A stretch of 64,000 nucleotides of DNA from Candidatus Methylacidiphilales bacterium (GTDB lineage Bacteria; Verrucomicrobiota; Verrucomicrobiia; Methylacidiphilales; JAAUTS01): positions 1 through 64,000 of the forward strand of contig JAQTNW010000011.1 of the NCBI GenBank assembly GCA_028713655.1, read 5' to 3'. Of this stretch, positions 1 through 10,678 are shown in pieces. The notes beneath the pieces were generated by a model. The model was given only the letters and a program-made list of their open reading frames with translations. It had not been told where the DNA came from and did not search any database. Each line of letters starts with the position of its first letter. The stretch's first letter is position 1. The position numbers and the translations under genes were made by a program.

Positions 1-65
1 TTATAGGGTCAGTCCTTGACTCCTGACAAGTGAATCCCGTCAGGCTGTCTGCTTTCTGAATAAAT

Positions 66-87
66 GGGATGCGAGAAAGCGCATCCC
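66..87 (-). terminator. Rho-independent terminator after thrC
   Basis: Perfect 8-bp inverted repeat GGGATGCG/CGCATCCC with a 6-nt loop begins 2 nt after the thrC stop. On the minus strand it is followed by an AT-rich ATTTATT tract. Position and shape fit the end of the hom-thrC transcript. Confidence 0.65.
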
Positions 88-88
88 T

Positions 89-1147
89 TCACCCTTGGAT
101 AGCTTCAAGCACCGCTTCCACCCGCGGTTCGACCGGAATGAGCTCCTGCTTGCATACTGAAATGGCTGTGTCCGGGTCTTTCAAGCCATGCCCGGTCAGC
201 GTCACGGTCACAATCGAATCCTTCGGAATCAGCCCTTCCCTGACACAGCGGATAAGCCCCGCCAATGGCGCCGCACAGGCCGGTTCGACAAAAATGCCCT
301 CGCTCCGGCTGATCAACTGATAGGCATCCAGAATTTCCTCGTCGCTGACCTTGTCGATCTTGCCCCCGGAATCCTTCGCCGCAGCCACGGCCCCTTTCCA
401 ACTGGCCGGATTTCCAATCCGGATCGCGGTTGCCACGGTGTGCGGATTTTCAATGATGTGGCCATCGACAATCGGCGCGGAGCCGGCAGCCTGCCATCCC
501 ATCATCTTGGGCAGGGATTTGATGCGGCCCCCGGCATGATATTCGCGGAACCCCTTCCAATAAGCGGTGATGTTTCCCGCGTTGCCGACGGGGATGAAAT
601 GAAAATCGGGCGCGCGGCCCAGGTTATCGCTGATTTCAAACGCCGCGGTTTTTTGGCCTTCGATGCGCACCGGGTTGATCGAGTTCACCACTGCCACATT
701 CGGCCGCTCGCCCAGAGCCCGCACCAAGTCAAGGGCCTGGTCAAAGTTTCCAGAAATGGGCACGATCCGCGCGCCATAAATCAGAGCCTGGGCCAGCTTG
801 CCCATCGCGATCTTGCCATGCGGCAAAATGACGGCGGCTTTCATGCCCGCGCGCGCGGCATACGCCGCTGCGGACGCGGAGGTGTTTCCCGTGCTGGCGC
901 AGACCAGCACTTCCGCGGAGCGGGCCTTGGCCATGGTCACAGCCATGGTCATGCCACGGTCCTTGAACGAAGCCGTGGGGTTCAGCGCCTCGAGTTTGAC
1001 AAAGAGCTGGAATTTGCCGCCGATCTGATCGACGAAACGCGGCGTTGGAATGAGCGGTGTATTGCCCTCCAGGAGGGTAATGACTTCCGCATTTGCGGGA
1101 ACAGGTAAAAAGCTCCTGTAGGCTTGGATGACGCCGGGCCAATTCAT
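89..1147 (-). CDS. thrC: Threonine synthase
   Basis: 352 aa PLP enzyme of fold type II that converts O-phosphohomoserine to threonine, the last step of threonine synthesis in the cytosol. The PLP-binding lysine sits in NPTASFKDRG (K62). An STGNTSAS phosphate/substrate loop follows around residue 85, and VGNAGNIT is the glycine-rich loop that holds the PLP phosphate. The length fits the short (about 350 aa) bacterial class. The upstream neighbour on the same strand is hom, 12 nt away, so the two should be co-transcribed as a pathway pair; a terminator hairpin follows directly. Confidence 0.93.
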   Translation of the reverse strand: MNWPGVIQAYRSFLPVPANAEVITLLEGNTPLIPTPRFVDQIGGKFQLFVKLEALNPTASFKDRGMTMAVTMAKARSAEVLVCASTGNTSASAAAYAARAGMKAAVILPHGKIAMGKLAQALIYGARIVPISGNFDQALDLVRALGERPNVAVVNSINPVRIEGQKTAAFEISDNLGRAPDFHFIPVGNAGNITAYWKGFREYHAGGRIKSLPKMMGWQAAGSAPIVDGHIIENPHTVATAIRIGNPASWKGAVAAAKDSGGKIDKVSDEEILDAYQLISRSEGIFVEPACAAPLAGLIRCVREGLIPKDSIVTVTLTGHGLKDPDTAISVCKQELIPVEPRVEAVLEAIQG

Positions 1148-1159
1148 CTGGATATTAGA

Positions 1160-2491
1160 CTATCTAGCCGCAAGCGCTATTGAGCCTTCCATGGTCCTGT
1201 TGCCGCCCAGCCCCGGTTCTTCCACCCGGATGAGCTGGATTCGACCGACAACCTTGTTGGAGCGAAGGTCTTCCACAAGGGTGTCCACGTCCCTGACCTT
1301 TGCCTGATCGGTCAAAACCACAACCGGCAGCATTTTGTTTTCCGCCAGGTCGCGTTGAAGAATGCTGGCGATGTTAATGCCGCGTCGCGCAATCAGCTTC
1401 GTCAATTCAGCCAGGGCGCCCGGATTGTTCCCGAGTTCCACCCCGAGATAAAAACGGCCTTCCGCCTGGCGGCGGGGCAAATAGCGGGTCTTTTCGCCGC
1501 GCAATTCATGCGGTTCCTGCGGCCAAAGAATGGCCCGGCCCTCCGCCAACGCAATCAAGTCGGTGTAAATCGCCATTGCAGTGGGCCGGCTGCCGGCGCC
1601 TTCCGCAACCAAACCCTGCACGCCTCTGAGCCTGTCCTCCACAACGATTCCATTGCCGACCCCCTTCACCGAGGCAAGCAGGGAATGAGCGGGAACCAAA
1701 GCGGGATGTACCCGGGCGTCCAGCCTCCCGTCCGGGAGCAATTCGCTGACGCCTAACAATTTAATCACATAACCCAGGCCCTTGGCATACTCCATGTCGT
1801 CCAGAGTGACGGAGCGGATGCCCTGCACATCGATTTGGTCGCGGTCCAGGAAAAGGCCAAAGGCCAGCTTGGACATGATCACCAGCTTGTTCCGGGCGTC
1901 GAGGCCGTCGATATCGCTGCTCGGATCCAATTCTGCGTAGCCCTTGGCCTGGGCCTCGGCCAGAGCTTCGGGTTGCGAGAGGCCTTCCTCCATGCGCGAC
2001 AGGATATAATTGCTGGTGCCGTTAAAAATTCCCACGATCCGCTCCACAGCCATCGAACTGCCCACGGCGCTGCAGAGTTGATGGCAACCGGTGACCGTTG
2101 CGGCATAACCGAAAAACCGTTCATGGGCGCGGGCGCGTTCCACCAGTTTCTTGCCGCTTTTGCCCATGATTTCCTTGTTGGCCGTAATAACATGTTTCCC
2201 CTGGGCCAGGGCGTCCTGGACGTATTTCAAGGCGGGGTCCGTGCCTCCCATGACTTCTATCACCACATCGATGCGCTCATCTTTGAGAATTTCCGCAAAA
2301 TCGGTTGTAATCAAATTTTTGGGAATATTCCGGAATTTCTCCTGTTTCGGATTCCGGGCCAAAATGCGAACCACCTCAAAAAGCGCTCCGTGTTTCCCCT
2401 GCGATTTCGACTTTTGTTGCAGTACGCTGTACACACCCTGGCCGACGGTGCCAAAGCCCAGAATGGCAATGCCTATGCGTATGTCGCTCAT
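1160..2491 (-). CDS. hom: Homoserine dehydrogenase with ACT domain
   Basis: 443 aa NAD(P)-dependent enzyme that reduces aspartate semialdehyde to homoserine, the branch point to threonine and methionine. The N-terminal Rossmann motif is ILGFGTVGQGVY (residues about 9-20). The catalytic domain shows GTSNYIL and a run with AELDPSSDIDGLDARNK, the conserved substrate-binding segment. A C-terminal ACT domain (from about residue 345, LGVELGNNPGALAELTKL) suggests feedback control by threonine. It is the first gene of hom-thrC. The 150 nt upstream is AT-rich and would hold the promoter. Confidence 0.93.
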   Translation of the reverse strand: MSDIRIGIAILGFGTVGQGVYSVLQQKSKSQGKHGALFEVVRILARNPKQEKFRNIPKNLITTDFAEILKDERIDVVIEVMGGTDPALKYVQDALAQGKHVITANKEIMGKSGKKLVERARAHERFFGYAATVTGCHQLCSAVGSSMAVERIVGIFNGTSNYILSRMEEGLSQPEALAEAQAKGYAELDPSSDIDGLDARNKLVIMSKLAFGLFLDRDQIDVQGIRSVTLDDMEYAKGLGYVIKLLGVSELLPDGRLDARVHPALVPAHSLLASVKGVGNGIVVEDRLRGVQGLVAEGAGSRPTAMAIYTDLIALAEGRAILWPQEPHELRGEKTRYLPRRQAEGRFYLGVELGNNPGALAELTKLIARRGINIASILQRDLAENKMLPVVVLTDQAKVRDVDTLVEDLRSNKVVGRIQLIRVEEPGLGGNRTMEGSIALAAR

Positions 2492-2642
2492 GGAAAATAA
2501 TTTATATAAATTGCCGCTCTAAATCAATGTGAATCTGCTCGTTTCAGAGGAAGCATTATTTTGGATAAATCCATTAAAATCAAGATAATCCGTATGAGTT
2601 GATTTGGATTATTTCATCAAAATTCCACAAAAATGAAATTTT

Positions 2643-3506
2643 CTACAATCCGTCTATTCCCCGCAGATAACTCAAAATCAGCTCCGGAAGATCGGGGCTG
2701 TAGCCCCCCTCCAAAATACTCACAACCGGAATACCAAATTGCCGGAGCTGCAAACCGATCCAGTGAAAATCAGTTTCAGTCAATTGCAGTTGGGCCAGAG
2801 GGTCCTTCGCGTAGGCGTCAAACCCCGCGGAAACGATGAGCAATTCGGGCTCAAACTTTGTCAAATCCTCCAGGGCTTCGACAGCGATTTCACGGTATTG
2901 CTTCGCGCTCGTTCCGGGCGCGACCGGGTAGTTGCGGCAGTTGCCCTGCGACTTGGCCCCCGTGCCCGGATAACAGGGATGCTGGTGGATGGAAAAAAAG
3001 GCGGCACCTTCCTTATTCTTCAGAATCGCCTCCGTCCCGTTGCCGTGGTGGACATCGAAATCGAAAACCGCGACGCGCGGCACTCCGCAAGCCCTCGCAT
3101 GCAGCGTGCAAATGGCCGCCTGGTTGAGATAACAAAAGCCCATGGCCTGGGAAGCCGTGGCATGATGGCCCGGCGGGCGCATGAGGGAAAAGGAATTGTT
3201 GCCTTGCCCGGCCAGTTCCAATGCCTTCATGGCAGCGCCCACCGAGCGCCTCGCGTAGTCGCCGATTCCAGGGTAAAAAGGCGTGTCGCCGTCAAAATCG
3301 CGGTCTCCCCGGTCGAGCTCCCGCAGATGTTCCCGCGTGTGCGCGAGTTCAAGGATCGGATCCGCCACTCCGAGCGGATGTTCCCAGAACACGTCGATTT
3401 CAATCTGTTTCTGCAAATGCCGGATCGTGCGGGAAATGCGCTCGGGGTTTTCCGGATGTCCCGGCTTTCCGTAACCGGTGCATTCGGAATCGGTGACCAC
3501 AAACAT
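2643..3506 (-). CDS. Histone deacetylase family protein (acetoin utilisation/APAH-like)
   Basis: 287 aa zinc-dependent amidohydrolase of the arginase/deacetylase fold. Family motifs are intact: RPPGHHA (about 110-116), the metal ligands in DFDVHHGNG (149-157), and SAGFDAYAKDPL (about 226-237), which matches the SAGFDAHxxDPL signature. In bacteria such proteins deacetylate polyamines, acetoin-related proteins or unknown small substrates; the substrate cannot be read from sequence. It stands alone between hom and the large secreted protein, on the same strand, with about 90-150 nt gaps on each side. Confidence 0.85.
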   Translation of the reverse strand: MFVVTDSECTGYGKPGHPENPERISRTIRHLQKQIEIDVFWEHPLGVADPILELAHTREHLRELDRGDRDFDGDTPFYPGIGDYARRSVGAAMKALELAGQGNNSFSLMRPPGHHATASQAMGFCYLNQAAICTLHARACGVPRVAVFDFDVHHGNGTEAILKNKEGAAFFSIHQHPCYPGTGAKSQGNCRNYPVAPGTSAKQYREIAVEALEDLTKFEPELLIVSAGFDAYAKDPLAQLQLTETDFHWIGLQLRQFGIPVVSILEGGYSPDLPELILSYLRGIDGL

Positions 3507-3593
3507 GGAAGCATCGTAGTCTTGGATGCTGCTATTTAAAAAGCATATTTTTAACCATCGCGAAATGCATTAGAAGAAGTTTACCCTTTATTT

Positions 3594-6500
3594 TCATTGC
3601 TTGGTAACGCGAAGCCGGATGAATCTCCTGCTGGCTGCGGAAGTGGAAGTCAAATCGGTAACCTGAACAGTTTGTGTTACCCCATTGTCGCTCAACACGA
3701 CAGGGCTGGACGTATAAACCGGGCCGGAGTTCCAGTTTTGCAGGTCACCTGACACCTCAACCAAATAAACCAGGTCACCCACTGATTTATTGACGGTATA
3801 GGTCAAGGCAAGAAATCCCCCTTGCTCGGTTGGTTGCGGCAGAAACAAGGCGCTGTTGTGAGGCGTCGGATCGAGGTTGAATGCATAGTCAAGCAGGTTG
3901 CAAATGCCATCCCCCGATGGATTGGCAAGGTCACCGCTGACGGTTGGGTCGCTCAATTGCGCTGTGGTAAACCAGGCCGCCTTCCACGTGGCGAAGCTTG
4001 CCGGAAGTGAATTCAGCGCCAGTGTGGCGGAGCCCGTACCAATCATATTTGTGGCGCTAATCGTCACACTGCTGGTTCCCTTCATGCCCGGCGTACCGGA
4101 GATCAAGCCGCTGATCGTGTTCACCGACAGGCCTGAAGGCAGCCCGGTGGCACTGTAACTCGCGGGGCTGTTTGTGGCACTGATGGTGTAACTGAATGGG
4201 CTCCCGGCGGTGGCCGTGGCTGTCAACGCACTGTTGATCGCAGGCAGCGCCAAGACGCTCACATTATCAAAGGTGACCGTGCCTAGGACGGTATTGACCC
4301 GGCTGCACACCGGCAGGCCGATCAAGACATTCGTTGCCATGGCCATGGTGGTCGATCCCATCGGCGTCCAGGTGATATTATCCGCTGACCTGTATCCCGT
4401 AAACGTGTTGCCGCTGCGCACCAGGCGCAGCCAGATCGGCGGGGCCGGGGTTGCCACCCAACCTCCATTGATCGTGCTGCTGCTGCTGTTGGTGCCTGAC
4501 CTCCACTCAAAGATCGAACCGCTGGCCGATGATACGGTAAGATTAACGTTGATGGCGCCCGCCGCCAGCGACTCGCGCATCATCACACCCGCTTGCGCAT
4601 GCGGATCGGTCATATTCTGCAGTGTCGCCACCCGGGCAGTGATGCTGCAATCCCCGGCAATCTGCTGATACAGATACTGGCAGGTGTCGGCCGCGGTCCA
4701 AATCTGCACTCCCGTTCCCTGAACCGTGAACGTCCCCGCCACATAACTGGCGTTTCCGGCGACTCCCACCGCACCAACGTCCGCATTGGCCCAGGGCACA
4801 GGCAAGCTGCCGCCGGAAGGGGCTACTATCAGGGTGAGCGCGGCAGTTCCGGTTCCGTACGTATTTGTGGCACTAATCGTGGCCGTACTTGTTCCCGCCG
4901 CACCAGGCGTTCCTGAAATCAAACCTGTGCCCGTATTCACCGTCAGGCCCGCGGGCAGGCCGGTGGCGTTGTAGCTCGTCGGATTGTTGACCGCTGTAAT
5001 CTGGTAGCTGAATGTGCTCCCCGCCGTACCTATGGCCGTCAACACACTGTTGATCACCGGCGGGATTGAAGTCGTCGTAACGCTCACATTATCGAATGTG
5101 GCGGTGCCAAACACGGTGTTGACCCGGCTGCACACCGGCAGGCCGACTAAAACATTCGACGACATGGTAAAGGTCGTCGAACCACGACCGGTCCAGGTGC
5201 TGCCATCGGTGGAACTGGATGCCGTAAACGTGTTGCCGCTGCGCACCAATTTCAGCCAGACCGGCGCCTGGCCTGAAACCCAGCTTCCGGAGCTGCTGCT
5301 ATTGCCGTTGACTGCCGTGCGCCACTCAAAGATCAACCCGCTCGAGGGGGACACGCATAGATTGGCGTTAATGGCGCCGGTATCCAGTGACTCGCGAATC
5401 ATCACGCCGACTTGCGCATGCGCATCGGTCATGTTCAGCAGCGACGTCACCCGGGCGATGATGGTGCAATCCCCGCTCACAAGTTGATACACATACTGGC
5501 AGCTATCAGCCGCGCCCCAAATGATCGTTCCCGATCCCTGAACCGTGAACGTGCTGCCTGAATAGCTTGCGGTGCCAATGAGACCCACATCGCCCACCGT
5601 CTTGTTGACCCATGGCGATGGCAGGCCAACGCTGGAGTTGTCCACGGTCAGCGTTAACATGGCCGTGCCCGTGCCGCTCGCGCTGGTCGCGTTTAGTGTG
5701 ATCACACTGACACCAATCGCTGTAGGCACTCCGCTGATCGCGCCGCTGGTCGTGTTTACCGACAGACCCGCAGGTAATCCGGTGGCGTTGAAACTTGTCG
5801 GACTGCCGTTCGCGGCAATCTGGTAGAAAAACGACCTGTTGACCGGAACAGAGGCCGCAGCCGGGCTTGTGATTTCCGGCAACATGTTCACCGTCGCGCC
5901 CTGGCTCAAATTGACATAGGTGCCGCCATTGGTGGTCTCCAGTTTTGCCGACTTCACCTGATAAACCCACGCAGCCGTCGTTGAGCTGTCGGTATAGGTG
6001 GTGGCGATTACCGGGTTGGTTGTGACACGGACAAACGGACCGGCCGTGCTGCTGCCACGAAAAACATGATAACCCAATGAAGCGTCCGCCGATGCGGTCC
6101 AGGTCAGGACCGGATGATGACTGCCGTCCAGGCTGACAGCAACATTGGTCGGCGGCACCACCGCAAACAGGCGCAGCGTGGGATCTCCCATCAACGCCAC
6201 ATGAATTTGGCCGTCAGATCCAGCCTTAGGCAGGTAGATGCCGCTGGAAGCCGTGTTGTTCTGGGTCATCCGGGCCGTCTCACCGATCGTGCCCCCCATC
6301 GCCATGGTGTGCATGAACCAATTCGGCAAACCCGACCAGACGCTGGCCAGACCGTTGGTCGTGGTGGCAAGCGGCGCGCGCAGCAGGTTGTTCCCGACAT
6401 TCCAATCCCCAAACCAACTGCCCCACAACATGAAAAACGCGGCCTTGGGATCGGTGCTGGCGAAGGTGGACGTGCTCACCGCTGGCGGAGTCCGGTTCAG

Positions 6501-7709
6501 CCCGTAGTCCGTCGGGTCCCCGCTTCCGCACCCATAAAAACAGAGATAACCATTACTGCCCAGAACGTTGAAATTATCCAGGCTGCCGGTCACATTGGCC
6601 GCGCCAAAAAAAGACGCCAGATTCCGCCAACCGCTGGCGGCCATGTAATACCCGTTTTCGCTGAACCGGTCGTCGATCAAGCCCCTGCGCGGTAGAACAT
6701 TGATGGCATAACGATGGTTATGGTCCTTGTTCAGGTATTGGCGCAGCAATTCGGCTTCGCTTTTGGAAAAGGCCGGCATGCGCCACATGTCCACACGTCC
6801 AATATCCAGCGTGATGGGCTGCGGTGGCGTACTCTGGTCAAACTTGCCGTCGCCCGGGATATTTGCAATCAGGGGCCACCAGTCGGTATGCGGATCATTC
6901 ACCGTCGAATCGGTCCAAGTCCCGACCATATCGCCGTAATACACGTCAGCCGACCAGGCACCATTGTGCTCGCTATGTCCGTCAGGAGAAATCAGTCCCG
7001 AATAAGGCACCGGAATGTGGCCGAACAGCAGCAGAGAATGCACTTCTCCTGGCGTGGCATTGCAATCGGCCTGGATGATGGCTTTGGTCGCCGCCAGCGC
7101 CGCGCTATCCACCGTGCGGGTATCATCCCCCGTGCCGCGGGAAACATCGTGCCGGATCACCGTCCAGCCGTCCCCGGCCAGGTCCTGTTTGAGCCGGGCA
7201 AGCTCCGCGTCGAGTTGCACCGCCATGGTTGTGTCCACCAGCAGAATCACCGTGCCGCGATGATCGGGCAGGGCAACGCGGATGCCGGAGCAAAGATAGC
7301 CAAGGCTGGCTGCGGAATCACCCCAATGTGAAGTGTAACCGCTGATCTGCTTGGTGATGCGGTATTCGTAGAGCGCGCCCAAGCTGGCAGCGTTGTCAGC
7401 CCAGTTCGTCGTGCCCGCAGGCAGGCTGGTGGGGGTACCCCAATTCGCATCGCTATGGAGTTTGCGCTCCACCGTCCAACCCGTCGCATTTGGGTCGCCC
7501 GGCCAGGAAAGAGTGATGCGAGCCGGGGATTCGCTGACGATGGCACTGGCTTGCACCGCGTGATCCGCCGCCGTCTCGGCATGAAGTACAACGCTTGAAA
7601 CCTGGAGTGCCAGCATGGCAAAGGCAAGACGCATGGCCCCCTTCCCTGCGGCGGTCCAATTACGATATGTTGAAGGCTGGACGGCTGCTTTGGGGTTCAT
7701 GATGTTCAA
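3594..7709 (-). CDS. Large secreted multidomain protein: C25-like region, Fn3, putative Ig and DUF1349-like repeats
   Basis: 1371 aa exported protein. After a hydrophobic signal segment (residues about 26-44, ending HAE) comes an Fn3-like domain (about 55-130). A 400-residue alpha/beta region follows (LLLFGHIPVPY, ADVYYGDM, LCFYGCGSGDPTDYG) that recalls C25 gingipain-type peptidases, but the expected GHG and catalytic Cys contexts are not convincing. A second Fn3 follows. Then three putative Ig (He_PIG) domains, each with a TGLPAGLSVNT..G.ISGTP signature, alternate with two near-identical concanavalin-like DUF1349 modules (FTVQG, AGVMxRESL, WLxLVRSGNTF). The C-terminus (STTAQLSDP-type, NPSGDGICNLLDYAF) is the domain common on Verrucomicrobia exported proteins. 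Likely cell-surface or extracellular; binding or degradative role unknown. Confidence 0.8.
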   Translation of the reverse strand: MNIMNPKAAVQPSTYRNWTAAGKGAMRLAFAMLALQVSSVVLHAETAADHAVQASAIVSESPARITLSWPGDPNATGWTVERKLHSDANWGTPTSLPAGTTNWADNAASLGALYEYRITKQISGYTSHWGDSAASLGYLCSGIRVALPDHRGTVILLVDTTMAVQLDAELARLKQDLAGDGWTVIRHDVSRGTGDDTRTVDSAALAATKAIIQADCNATPGEVHSLLLFGHIPVPYSGLISPDGHSEHNGAWSADVYYGDMVGTWTDSTVNDPHTDWWPLIANIPGDGKFDQSTPPQPITLDIGRVDMWRMPAFSKSEAELLRQYLNKDHNHRYAINVLPRRGLIDDRFSENGYYMAASGWRNLASFFGAANVTGSLDNFNVLGSNGYLCFYGCGSGDPTDYGLNRTPPAVSTSTFASTDPKAAFFMLWGSWFGDWNVGNNLLRAPLATTTNGLASVWSGLPNWFMHTMAMGGTIGETARMTQNNTASSGIYLPKAGSDGQIHVALMGDPTLRLFAVVPPTNVAVSLDGSHHPVLTWTASADASLGYHVFRGSSTAGPFVRVTTNPVIATTYTDSSTTAAWVYQVKSAKLETTNGGTYVNLSQGATVNMLPEITSPAAASVPVNRSFFYQIAANGSPTSFNATGLPAGLSVNTTSGAISGVPTAIGVSVITLNATSASGTGTAMLTLTVDNSSVGLPSPWVNKTVGDVGLIGTASYSGSTFTVQGSGTIIWGAADSCQYVYQLVSGDCTIIARVTSLLNMTDAHAQVGVMIRESLDTGAINANLCVSPSSGLIFEWRTAVNGNSSSSGSWVSGQAPVWLKLVRSGNTFTASSSTDGSTWTGRGSTTFTMSSNVLVGLPVCSRVNTVFGTATFDNVSVTTTSIPPVINSVLTAIGTAGSTFSYQITAVNNPTSYNATGLPAGLTVNTGTGLISGTPGAAGTSTATISATNTYGTGTAALTLIVAPSGGSLPVPWANADVGAVGVAGNASYVAGTFTVQGTGVQIWTAADTCQYLYQQIAGDCSITARVATLQNMTDPHAQAGVMMRESLAAGAINVNLTVSSASGSIFEWRSGTNSSSSTINGGWVATPAPPIWLRLVRSGNTFTGYRSADNITWTPMGSTTMAMATNVLIGLPVCSRVNTVLGTVTFDNVSVLALPAINSALTATATAGSPFSYTISATNSPASYSATGLPSGLSVNTISGLISGTPGMKGTSSVTISATNMIGTGSATLALNSLPASFATWKAAWFTTAQLSDPTVSGDLANPSGDGICNLLDYAFNLDPTPHNSALFLPQPTEQGGFLALTYTVNKSVGDLVYLVEVSGDLQNWNSGPVYTSSPVVLSDNGVTQTVQVTDLTSTSAASRRFIRLRVTKQ

Positions 7710-7973
7710 AAGGTTCTGTTAGGCAGTTTCCGTTCCTGTGGCAAAAAAAACTAAAAATGGTGATGTTAATATATTCGCCAGCAATGCATGCATTAGCAAT
7801 AGAATCGGCGTGCAACATGTTGCGCCACACGAACTATGAGCCCTTGAATGCCTGAAACCCAGGCATGCTGCCTGTGCTGCGGGATCAAGATAGAACTCCG
7901 ACAGGCAGCGCGAGTGAAATGACCGCAGATCACGCCCGGTAGCCGCCAGATCTGCCCTTCTTGATAAAGGGGA

Positions 7974-8759
7974 TTACGCGGCAGTATCGACAAATTCCCG
8001 CGCCCCTAACAACCTCGTGCGGACGGCTGCCAACGCGTAGTCGCGGTTGAGTTTGGCGATGAAATCCACGGAGATGCCTTTCGGACAGGCCGCTTCACAG
8101 GCGTAGGTGTTGCTGCACGCGCCAAATCCCTCGTCGTCCATGGTGTCGATCATGGCAAGGACGCGGCGGTCTTTCTCCGCTTTGCCTTGCGGCAGCAAAT
8201 TGAGATGTGCCGCCTTGGCTGAGACAAACAGCATGGCTGAACCGTTTTTACAGGCCGCAACACAGGCGCCACAGCCAATGCAGGCCGCCGCGTCCATGGA
8301 CAAATCCGCCGCCACTTTGGGAACGGGGATGGCGTTGGCGTCCTGGGCCGAACCGGTGGACACCGAAATAAATCCGCCCTTTTGAAGGATGCGATCGAAG
8401 GCCGAACGATCGACAATCAAATCCTTCAGCACCGGGAAGGGTTTGGCGCGGAACGGTTCCAGCGTGATGGTTTCGCCATCGCTGAAACTGCGCATGTACG
8501 TCTGGCAGGTGGCCACTTTGAATTCGGGACCGTGCGGGTCGCCGTTGATCATGCAACTGCAACTTCCGCAGATGCCTTCGCGGCAGTCATTTTCAAAGGC
8601 AATGGGTTCCTTGCCATCCAAGGTCAACTGTTCGTTGACCACGTCCAGCATTTCCAGGAACGACATGTTCGCGTTGAGGTTTTTGGCCTCGTATTCCTCG
8701 AAGTGGCCGGGCTGCTGTTTCGACGGCTGACGCCACACTTTGAGCTTCACGTTCATCAC
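7974..8759 (-). CDS. sdhB: Succinate dehydrogenase/fumarate reductase iron-sulfur subunit
   Basis: 261 aa subunit carrying electrons from SdhA flavin to the membrane cytochrome. It has the plant-ferredoxin [2Fe-2S] set [11 protein letters not shown] and a later Cys in VATCQ. Two further cluster motifs, [14 protein letters not shown] and [14 protein letters not shown], bind the [4Fe-4S] and [3Fe-4S] or second cluster. The ATG overlaps the sdhA stop by 4 nt, so translation is coupled. The order sdhC-sdhA-sdhB matches the one-cytochrome complex II type of Bacteroidetes, Chlorobi and Verrucomicrobia. Confidence 0.94.
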   Translation of the reverse strand: MMNVKLKVWRQPSKQQPGHFEEYEAKNLNANMSFLEMLDVVNEQLTLDGKEPIAFENDCREGICGSCSCMINGDPHGPEFKVATCQTYMRSFSDGETITLEPFRAKPFPVLKDLIVDRSAFDRILQKGGFISVSTGSAQDANAIPVPKVAADLSMDAAACIGCGACVAACKNGSAMLFVSAKAAHLNLLPQGKAEKDRRVLAMIDTMDDEGFGACSNTYACEAACPKGISVDFIAKLNRDYALAAVRTRLLGAREFVDTAA

Positions 8760-10669
8760 TTATAACTCCGTTGAGCCAATTTGACTTCTTCGTACACTAG
8801 ATTTTCCTTGTGCATCCTGGGACCGCTGCCATTGCCATACTCCCCGGCGGCAACATAGGAAAATTTATCATCCTGCCTCAGCGCCTCGCCGTCCTCGGTC
8901 TGGTATTCGACGCGGAAGTGGCCGCCGCAGGATTCTTCGCGGTGCAGCGCATCGCGGCAGATCAACTCGCTCAGCTCCAGGAAGTCGGCCACGCGGCCCG
9001 CTCTTTCGAGGGTTTGGTTCAATTCCTCGCCGCTGCCGGTAACCGTGACATTTTTCCAAAACTCCTCGCGCAGTTTCGGGATCAACTGGAGCGCCTTTTC
9101 GAGCCCTTCCTTGGTGCGCGCCATGCCACAGTAGTCCCACATGATCTTGCCCAGTTCCTTGTGGAACGAATCCACCGTGCGTTTGCCCTTGATCGAAAGC
9201 AGTTTCGCGACTTTGGCGGCGGATTCCGCTTCCGCGCTCTTGAATGCGGCGTCCGTCGGCGCCGGGCGCTTCTCCTTGTTGGCGGCCAGATAATTGTTGA
9301 TCGTGTTGGGAATCACGAAATAGCCGTCGGCCAGGCCCTGCATCAAGGCGCTGGCGCCAAGACGGTTTGCGCCATGATCGGAGAAATTCGCCTCACCCAG
9401 GACGAACAAACCGGGCAGGTTGCTCATCAGGTTGTAATCGACCCAGAGGCCGCCCATCGTGTAGTGCAACGCGGGATAAATCCGCATCGGCACTTCATAG
9501 GCGCTCTCGCCGGTGATTTCCTTGTAGATATCGAACAGGTTGCCGTAGCGTTCTTCGATCTTGTGGCGTCCGAGACGCTTGATGGCATCGCTGAAATCCA
9601 GATAGACCCCCAACCCGCCCGGGCCCACGCCGCGGCCTTCGTCGCAGACTTCCTTGGCCGCGCGCGAGGAGATGTCGCGGGGAGCAAGGTTGCCGTAGCT
9701 GGGATATTTGCGTTCGAGATAGTAGTCGCGGTCTGCCTCGGCGACTTCGGAGGGTTTCTTGCCGCAGTCCTCCTTGCGCTTCGGCACCCAGACGCGCCCG
9801 TCATTGCGAAGGGATTCGGACATCAGGGTGAGCTTGGCCTGGTAATCGCCCGAAACCGGGATGCAGGTGGGGTGAATCTGCGCATAACAGGGATTGGCGA
9901 AGAAAGCGCCTTTCTTGTGCGCACGCCAGATGGCGGTGGCATTGCAGAGGCGCCCATTGGTCGAGAGATACCAGCAATTGGCGTAACCGCCGGTTGCCAG
10001 CACAACAGCGTCGGCAGAGTGGGATTCGACCTTTCCGCTGACCAGGTTGCGGGTGATGATGCCCTTGGCGTGGCCGTTCACGAGCACAATATCGATCATC
10101 TCGGAGCGCGGGAAGAATTCAACTGTGCCGAGGCCGATCTGGCGGCTCAAGGCTTGATAGGCGCCCAAGAGGAGCTGCTGGCCGGTCTGGCCGCGGGCGT
10201 AAAAGGTTCGCGAAACCTGCGCGCCGCCGAAGGAACGGTTGGCCAGCATGCCGCCGTATTCACGGGCAAAGGGTACGCCCTGCGCTGCGCACTGGTCGAT
10301 GATATTGGCGCTGACCTGCGCCAGGCGGTACACGTTGGATTCACGGGCGCGGAAATCACCACCCTTGATGGTATCGTAAAAGAGGCGGTACACGCTGTCA
10401 CCATCATTTTGATAGTTTTTGGCGGCATTGATGCCGCCCTGGGCAGCGACGCTGTGGGCGCGGCGGGCGCTGTCATGATAACAAAACGATTTGACCTTGT
10501 AGCCGAGTTCGGCCAGGGAAGCGGCGGCCGAGGAACCGGCAAGGCCCGTGCCCACGACAATGATCTCGTATTTGCGCTTGTTGTTGGGAGCGACGAGCTT
10601 TGAGTCCTTCTTGTATTGGTCCCATTTCTGCGAGAGCGGACCAGCGGGAGCGTTGCCATTCAGTTCCAT
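8756..10669 (-). CDS. sdhA: Succinate dehydrogenase/fumarate reductase flavoprotein subunit
   Basis: 637 aa catalytic subunit that interconverts succinate and fumarate. The N-terminal FAD-binding motif is [33 protein letters not shown] holds the usual covalent-FAD histidine, and ATGGY and the HTSG-equivalent segments follow. A late [19 protein letters not shown] segment is the second FAD motif. It is long compared with proteobacterial SdhA (about 590) and fits the roughly 640-aa form paired with a single five-helix cytochrome subunit. It follows sdhC by 9 nt and overlaps sdhB by 4 nt. Confidence 0.95.
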   Translation of the reverse strand: MELNGNAPAGPLSQKWDQYKKDSKLVAPNNKRKYEIIVVGTGLAGSSAAASLAELGYKVKSFCYHDSARRAHSVAAQGGINAAKNYQNDGDSVYRLFYDTIKGGDFRARESNVYRLAQVSANIIDQCAAQGVPFAREYGGMLANRSFGGAQVSRTFYARGQTGQQLLLGAYQALSRQIGLGTVEFFPRSEMIDIVLVNGHAKGIITRNLVSGKVESHSADAVVLATGGYANCWYLSTNGRLCNATAIWRAHKKGAFFANPCYAQIHPTCIPVSGDYQAKLTLMSESLRNDGRVWVPKRKEDCGKKPSEVAEADRDYYLERKYPSYGNLAPRDISSRAAKEVCDEGRGVGPGGLGVYLDFSDAIKRLGRHKIEERYGNLFDIYKEITGESAYEVPMRIYPALHYTMGGLWVDYNLMSNLPGLFVLGEANFSDHGANRLGASALMQGLADGYFVIPNTINNYLAANKEKRPAPTDAAFKSAEAESAAKVAKLLSIKGKRTVDSFHKELGKIMWDYCGMARTKEGLEKALQLIPKLREEFWKNVTVTGSGEELNQTLERAGRVADFLELSELICRDALHREESCGGHFRVEYQTEDGEALRQDDKFSYVAAGEYGNGSGPRMHKENLVYEEVKLAQRSYK

Positions 10670-10678
10670 ATCTTTGCC

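Noticed and set aside
188-1108. 306-codon plus-strand ORF opposite thrC
   Set aside because: Antisense shadow of thrC without recognisable domains.
7793-7993. 66-codon ORF between sdhB and the large secreted protein
   Set aside because: Composition unconvincing, overlaps the end of sdhB; the 264-nt gap shows nothing else.
8810-10603. 597-codon plus-strand ORF opposite sdhA
   Set aside because: Shadow of the GC-rich sdhA sequence; sdhA is certain and no domain is seen in the shadow.
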